This document shows positions 35,944-38,185 of a stretch of 38,185 nucleotides of DNA, in pieces. This DNA is from Lachnospiraceae bacterium (GTDB lineage: Bacteria; Bacillota; Clostridia; Lachnospirales; Lachnospiraceae), in assembly GCA_021201095.1 (NCBI GenBank), contig JAJQFO010000255.1, positions 1 through 38,185 of the forward strand, in the 5' to 3' direction. The notes below the pieces were generated by a model. It did no database searches and had not been told where the DNA came from. It saw only the letters and a program-made list of their open reading frames with translations. How positions within the stretch are numbered: position 1 is the stretch's first letter; each line of letters starts with the position of its first letter. A program made the translations under genes and the position numbers.

Positions 35944-37527
35944 ATGGCAAAATATTTTAATGTGAACGGATTGTGCAGACCGGAAAAGCATTATATGGTT
36001 GATCTGAATTCCCGTCTGGAACAGATTAAGAGAATGGTGGACAACGGAGATTATTTTACGATCAACCGGGGAAGGCAGTATGGCAAGACAACCACGCTGA
36101 ATGCGCTTGCGGAGTATCTGGGAAAAGAGTATGAGGTGGTGAGCCTGGATTTTCAGACTATGGATGCGTTGTCGTTTGACGGTGTCCAAAATTTTGTGAC
36201 GGCGTTTGCGGAGGAATTACTGGATAGTGTAGAAACTTTTCCTGAAGGAATAGAGGCACAATTTCTGGAGTTTGCGGAAGGTACAGCCAGAATCAATTCT
36301 CTCAATGCGCTTTTCAGGGTTGTAAAGTCGTGGTGCGGGAAAATGGACAGAGGAGTGGTCCTGATTATTGATGAAGTGGACACTGCGACAAACAATCAGG
36401 TATTTCTGGACTTTCTGGCGCAGCTTCGTGCCTATTATCTGAAACGGCCGAAGATGGCAACGTTTCAATCTGTGATTCTGGCAGGGGTTTATGATATTAG
36501 GAATATCAGGAGGAAGATTCGTCCTGATGAGGAACACAAAACGAATAGTCCCTGGAATATAGCGGCCGATTTTAACGTAGCCATGAATTTCTCTGTTTCG
36601 GATATTAGCGGTATGCTGAAAGAATATGAGAAAGATTACCACACAGGAATGGACATTGAGGAGATAGCAGAGCTTTTATATGAATACACCTCCGGCTATC
36701 CGGTTCTGGTCTCACGCCTGTGCAAGCTGATGGATGAATATATTACTGGTACAGAGGAGTTCCCAAATCGGGAAAAAACATGGACAAAGGAAGGAGTTCT
36801 GGAGGCGGTACGAATTCTCTTACAGGAAAAAAATGCGCTGTTCGATTCTCTGTTCGAGAAATTGAGTCTCTATCCAGAGATGAAAGAGAGAATTCGTGCA
36901 ATATTATTTAAGGGCGATCCGGTTCCTTACAATGTGGACGACCCTGTCACAGATTTGCTCCATATGTTTGGCTTTGTAAAAGCGGAAGATGGCAGGCTTC
37001 AGATAGCTAACCGGATATTTGAGACCCGTTTATATAATTATTTTCTGATGCCCCCGGAGGTCGGGCGAGAGGAACTGTACAATTATGCGGAACAGGATAA
37101 GAATCAGTTTATCCGGAACGGCAAGCTGGATATGAAGCTTCTGCTGGAAAAGTTTGTGCTGTATTTTGATGATATATACGGAGATCAGGAACAGAAATTC
37201 ATCGAGGATGATGGACGGCGTTATTTTATGCTGTTTTTGAGGCCTGTTATCAATGGAACCGGAAACTACTACGTGGAAACGCAGACCAGAAACAGAGAGC
37301 GCACCGATCTGATTATTGATTATCGGGGTGAACAGTATATTATTGAGTTGAAGATATACCGTGGGAATGCCTGGCACGAGCGCGGAGAACAACAGTTGAT
37401 CGAATATCTGGATCATTATCATCTGAAAAGAGGGTATATGCTTAGCTTTAGCTTTAATAAAAAGAAACAGATTGGAGTGAAGGAAATTACACTGGGGGAT
37501 AAGGTGTTGGTAGAAGCGGTGGTGTGA
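35944..37527 (+). CDS. AAA-ATPase-like protein with C-terminal PD-(D/E)XK nuclease-type domain
   Basis: FTINRGRQYGKTTTLNALAEYL Walker A; GVVLIIDEVD Walker B; C-terminal RTDLIIDYRGEQYIIELKIYRG. Confidence 0.9.
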   Translation: MAKYFNVNGLCRPEKHYMVDLNSRLEQIKRMVDNGDYFTINRGRQYGKTTTLNALAEYLGKEYEVVSLDFQTMDALSFDGVQNFVTAFAEELLDSVETFPEGIEAQFLEFAEGTARINSLNALFRVVKSWCGKMDRGVVLIIDEVDTATNNQVFLDFLAQLRAYYLKRPKMATFQSVILAGVYDIRNIRRKIRPDEEHKTNSPWNIAADFNVAMNFSVSDISGMLKEYEKDYHTGMDIEEIAELLYEYTSGYPVLVSRLCKLMDEYITGTEEFPNREKTWTKEGVLEAVRILLQEKNALFDSLFEKLSLYPEMKERIRAILFKGDPVPYNVDDPVTDLLHMFGFVKAEDGRLQIANRIFETRLYNYFLMPPEVGREELYNYAEQDKNQFIRNGKLDMKLLLEKFVLYFDDIYGDQEQKFIEDDGRRYFMLFLRPVINGTGNYYVETQTRNRERTDLIIDYRGEQYIIELKIYRGNAWHERGEQQLIEYLDHYHLKRGYMLSFSFNKKKQIGVKEITLGDKVLVEAVV

Positions 37528-37859
37528 GAACAGGTACATTAATGGCTTTCTTCTAAAGAAAAATGTAATTCCGCTGCCGGGCTTGCTTCACTGTATTTAT
37601 TCCCGCAAAGCAATGAGCCAGGTAGTCAGAGTCAGTTATCGAATCACTTTTTGGCGATAATGTTGATGATCAATGTGCAACGTAGCTGCGAAGAAGTTAT
37701 AAACAGGAAGAAAGGACAGATACAAGGGTGACCCGAAGCCTTATGAATTCCTCGGCGTAGCATTGAAGCAGATGAGCTACGGGGCTGTGAAACTGTCCTA
37801 TGATCCGGAGTCTCTTGTAGACTAGAGGATGGCAGTGAGAATACAAATTTTTTAAATTT

Positions 37860-37908
37860 ATGCGTTGCGTATTTATCCGGCATATGCTAAGATAGATACG
37901 CAACGCAT
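37860..37908. promoter_or_regulatory. 13-bp inverted repeat bracketing a candidate promoter upstream of the HTH gene
   Basis: atgcgttgcgtat...atacgcaacgcat; TTGCGT-N17-TAAGAT lies between/over the half-sites. Confidence 0.6.
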
Positions 37909-37985
37909 ATTTTGTTTTCGCATACGAGGAACACCGCCGGTGGTCGGTTTCGTAGCTGATTTTAATGGAGGAAAGATGAGACGAC

Positions 37986-38185
37986 ATGGAATTAAAAAAT
38001 AGAATCAGGGAACTGCGGGAAAGTACAGGCATGAACCGAAAGGAATTTTGCGAATATTTTCAAATCCCTTATAGAACAGTTACAGACTGGGAACTGGGCA
38101 ACCGGCACGCACCAGAGTACGTGATCCGGCTGCTGGCCTATTATATTCAAGCGGAAAACATTCACAAGGAGGCAAACGAACAATG
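37986..38185 (+). CDS. HTH (XRE-like) DNA-binding protein, 3' end outside window
   Basis: MELKNRIRELRESTGMNRKEFCEYFQIPYRTVTDWELGNRHAPEYVIRLLAYYIQAENIHKEANEQ. Confidence 0.85.
   Translation, partial: MELKNRIRELRESTGMNRKEFCEYFQIPYRTVTDWELGNRHAPEYVIRLLAYYIQAENIHKEANEQ

Overview
The window looks like a chromosomal segment of a gut-type clostridium, probably Lachnospiraceae; this is inferred from gene content and order, and no search was run. From left to right it holds: the 3' part of dxr, rseP, recA with a LexA-box-like palindrome, and recX; a lone tRNA-Arg(ACG); a nitroreductase, a ZIP transporter and an aldo/keto reductase with ferredoxin-like Cys motifs; a six-gene tRNA cluster (Pro, Gly, Arg, His, Gln, Leu) behind a consensus sigma-A promoter; threonine aldolase, an XRE regulator, a CYTH-domain protein and a DJ-1/PfpI protein; the tig-clpP-clpX-lon-engB protein quality-control block; rpsT; metY; a PcfJ-like protein; a DUF3737 protein; a PatB/MalY aminotransferase; a DUF234-type ATPase; a B12-dependent diol/glycerol dehydratase operon (pduCDE, ddrAB, PduO-type adenosyltransferase) with no shell genes in view; an AAA-ATPase-like/PD-(D/E)XK protein; and a partial HTH regulator. 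The most unusual content is repeat biology. (i) A ~91-103 bp palindromic element occurs three times. Its reading frame is open in every copy, its length changes are multiples of 3, and one copy sits in frame inside the cobalamin adenosyltransferase gene, resembling the Rickettsia palindromic elements. (ii) A separate family of mosaic intergenic elements is built from interchangeable short hairpin cassettes, and two inverted copies flank ~7 kb. (iii) In-frame minisatellites (36, 30, 9 and 36 bp periods) lie in three different proteins of the diol dehydratase operon. (iv) Every spacer checked in the tig-clpP-clpX-lon-engB block carries its own hairpin or degenerate tandem array.
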